Positions 34,300 to 34,772 of a stretch of 34,772 bases of DNA are shown here, one piece after another; the stretch's first letter is position 1; each line of letters begins with the position of its first letter. Below the pieces are notes generated by a model. It was not told the origin of the DNA and did not search any database. It was given only the letters and a program-made list of their open reading frames with translations. This DNA comes from Syntrophomonadaceae bacterium (GTDB lineage: Bacteria > Bacillota > Dethiobacteria > DTU022): assembly GCA_007132095.1 (NCBI GenBank), contig SLPH01000047.1, forward strand, positions 1 through 34,772, in the 5' to 3' direction. The position numbers were made by a program, and so were the translations under genes.

Positions 34300-34582
34300 T
34301 ATACTAAAGCCTGGGGTTGCACATTCCATGTATCAGAAATATTTACCTGTTAAGTTCCGAGAATAACTTGCCACCAGGATTACATCATGCAAAATACTCC
34401 GAAACGTAAGGATTTAAATCATGGTTAACGGGTTTTGTATTCAGCGAACAGCTACCCGGCGCCTGCCTTATTAGATTATTTCCAAAGCGCAATAAAATAA
34501 TGCCGTACTATCGGCTATAACAGCCTCGGAGATTCCTCTTCGCAGGATCTAAGTCGAGGTGAAAAAGTTGCGCTGCCGGTTC
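34300..34582. other. Non-coding gap with one imperfect hairpin
   Basis: I see no credible gene, terminator with a T-run or mobile element in this AT-richer stretch. The only structure noted is an imperfect hairpin at 34524-34559: CCTCG/CGAGG outside, AGATTCCT/AGGATCT inside with one bulge, loop CTTCGC. It lies 24 bases before the tRNA promoter and has no T-run. Confidence 0.5.
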
Positions 34583-34612
34583 TTGACAACAAACTAAAGG
34601 GTATGTTAAACT
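34583..34612 (+). promoter_or_regulatory. Promoter of the tRNA-Met/tRNA-Glu cluster
   Basis: TTGACA at 34583-34588, an 18-base spacer and TAAACT at 34607-34612, about 40 bases before the tRNA-Met 5' end. Confidence 0.65.
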
Positions 34613-34651
34613 CATATAGCTGTAAGAGGTGTAGTTAAATATTGACGATGT

Positions 34652-34727
34652 GGGCCCATAGCTCAGCTGGAAGAGCTACCGGCTCATAACCGGTTGGTCC
34701 CAGGTTCGAGCCCTGGTGGGCCCACCA
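34652..34727 (+). tRNA. tRNA-Met (CAT), elongator; tRNA-Ile2 possible
   Basis: A 76-base cloverleaf. The acceptor GGGCCCA pairs with TGGGCCC, the anticodon stem ACCGG/CCGGT holds loop CTCATAA with CAT at 34685-34687, and the T-loop is GTTCGAGCC; CCA is encoded. The paired first base argues against an initiator tRNA. A lysidine-modified isoleucine tRNA also has CAT in DNA and cannot be excluded. Confidence 0.93.
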
Positions 34728-34733
34728 AATCTT

Positions 34734-34772
34734 GGCCCCTTCGTCTAATCGGTTAGGACACCAGCCTTTCAA
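34734..34772 (+). tRNA. tRNA-Glu (TTC), 5' part cut by window end
   Basis: Begins with GGCCCCTTCGTCTAATCGGT, typical of bacterial tRNA-Glu, and reaches the anticodon loop CTTTCAA with anticodon TTC at 34768-34770. The 3' half lies beyond the window. It follows tRNA-Met by 6 bases, so they share a transcript. Confidence 0.9.

Noticed and set aside
1-34772. CRISPR arrays, insertion sequences, integrases or prophage genes
   Set aside because: No regularly spaced repeats, transposase or integrase motifs, or terminal inverted repeats were seen.

Overview
The window reads as a bacterial chromosome segment from an anaerobic Firmicute (Clostridia in the broad sense). The main reason is the gene order: floA, phoH, pgpH, ybeY, dgkA, cdd, era, recO, glyQ, glyS, a ppsR-type regulator, dnaG and rpoD follow the classic Firmicutes housekeeping order known from Bacillus subtilis. 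Strong AGGAGG-type ribosome sites, several TTG/GTG starts, a glycine T-box leader and a pyruvate,phosphate dikinase with its regulator fit the same group. The species cannot be named from this sequence.

Layout. 1-8506 is the left half of the conserved block, all on the + strand and tightly packed with 1-8 nt overlaps. A ureohydrolase is inserted ahead of phoH, and the cytidine deaminase is fused to a TrmO-like domain. 8628-14842 is an accessory block inserted between recO and glyQS. It holds a trimethylamine methyltransferase (MttB) gene with an in-frame amber codon that is almost certainly read as pyrrolysine, a flavodoxin, a zinc alcohol dehydrogenase, and two proteins related to glycine decarboxylase subunits GcvPA and GcvPB whose hallmark motifs are altered. 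14839-18111 is a promoter, a T-box leader with a probable GGC (glycine) specifier, and glyQS. 18177-23817 holds the dikinase regulator, the dikinase, and a large FAD/iron-sulfur/MvhD fusion oxidoreductase. 24054-26988 is dnaG-rpoD, closed by a terminator.

27100-33209 is a second accessory block: a minus-strand operon (TPP enzyme, Gfo/Idh/MocA oxidoreductase, IlvD/Edd dehydratase) divergent from a GPH-type sugar symporter. It looks like a catabolic module for a sugar, sugar acid or cyclitol. 33223-34772 holds tRNA-Asn, a stand-alone protein resembling the cobalamin-reactivation domain of methionine synthase (minus strand), tRNA-Met and the 5' part of tRNA-Glu.

The most interesting part is the 8.6-14.8 kb block. 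A pyrrolysine methyltransferase normally works with a corrinoid protein, a second methyltransferase and a reductive activator; none lies beside it here. Its neighbours are a divergent GcvP-like PLP heterodimer without gcvT, gcvH or lpd, plus two redox proteins. This suggests an undescribed methylamine or methylated-amino-acid pathway, or a new reaction for the GcvP fold. TAG still ends seven other genes here, so amber must serve as both stop and pyrrolysine codon.
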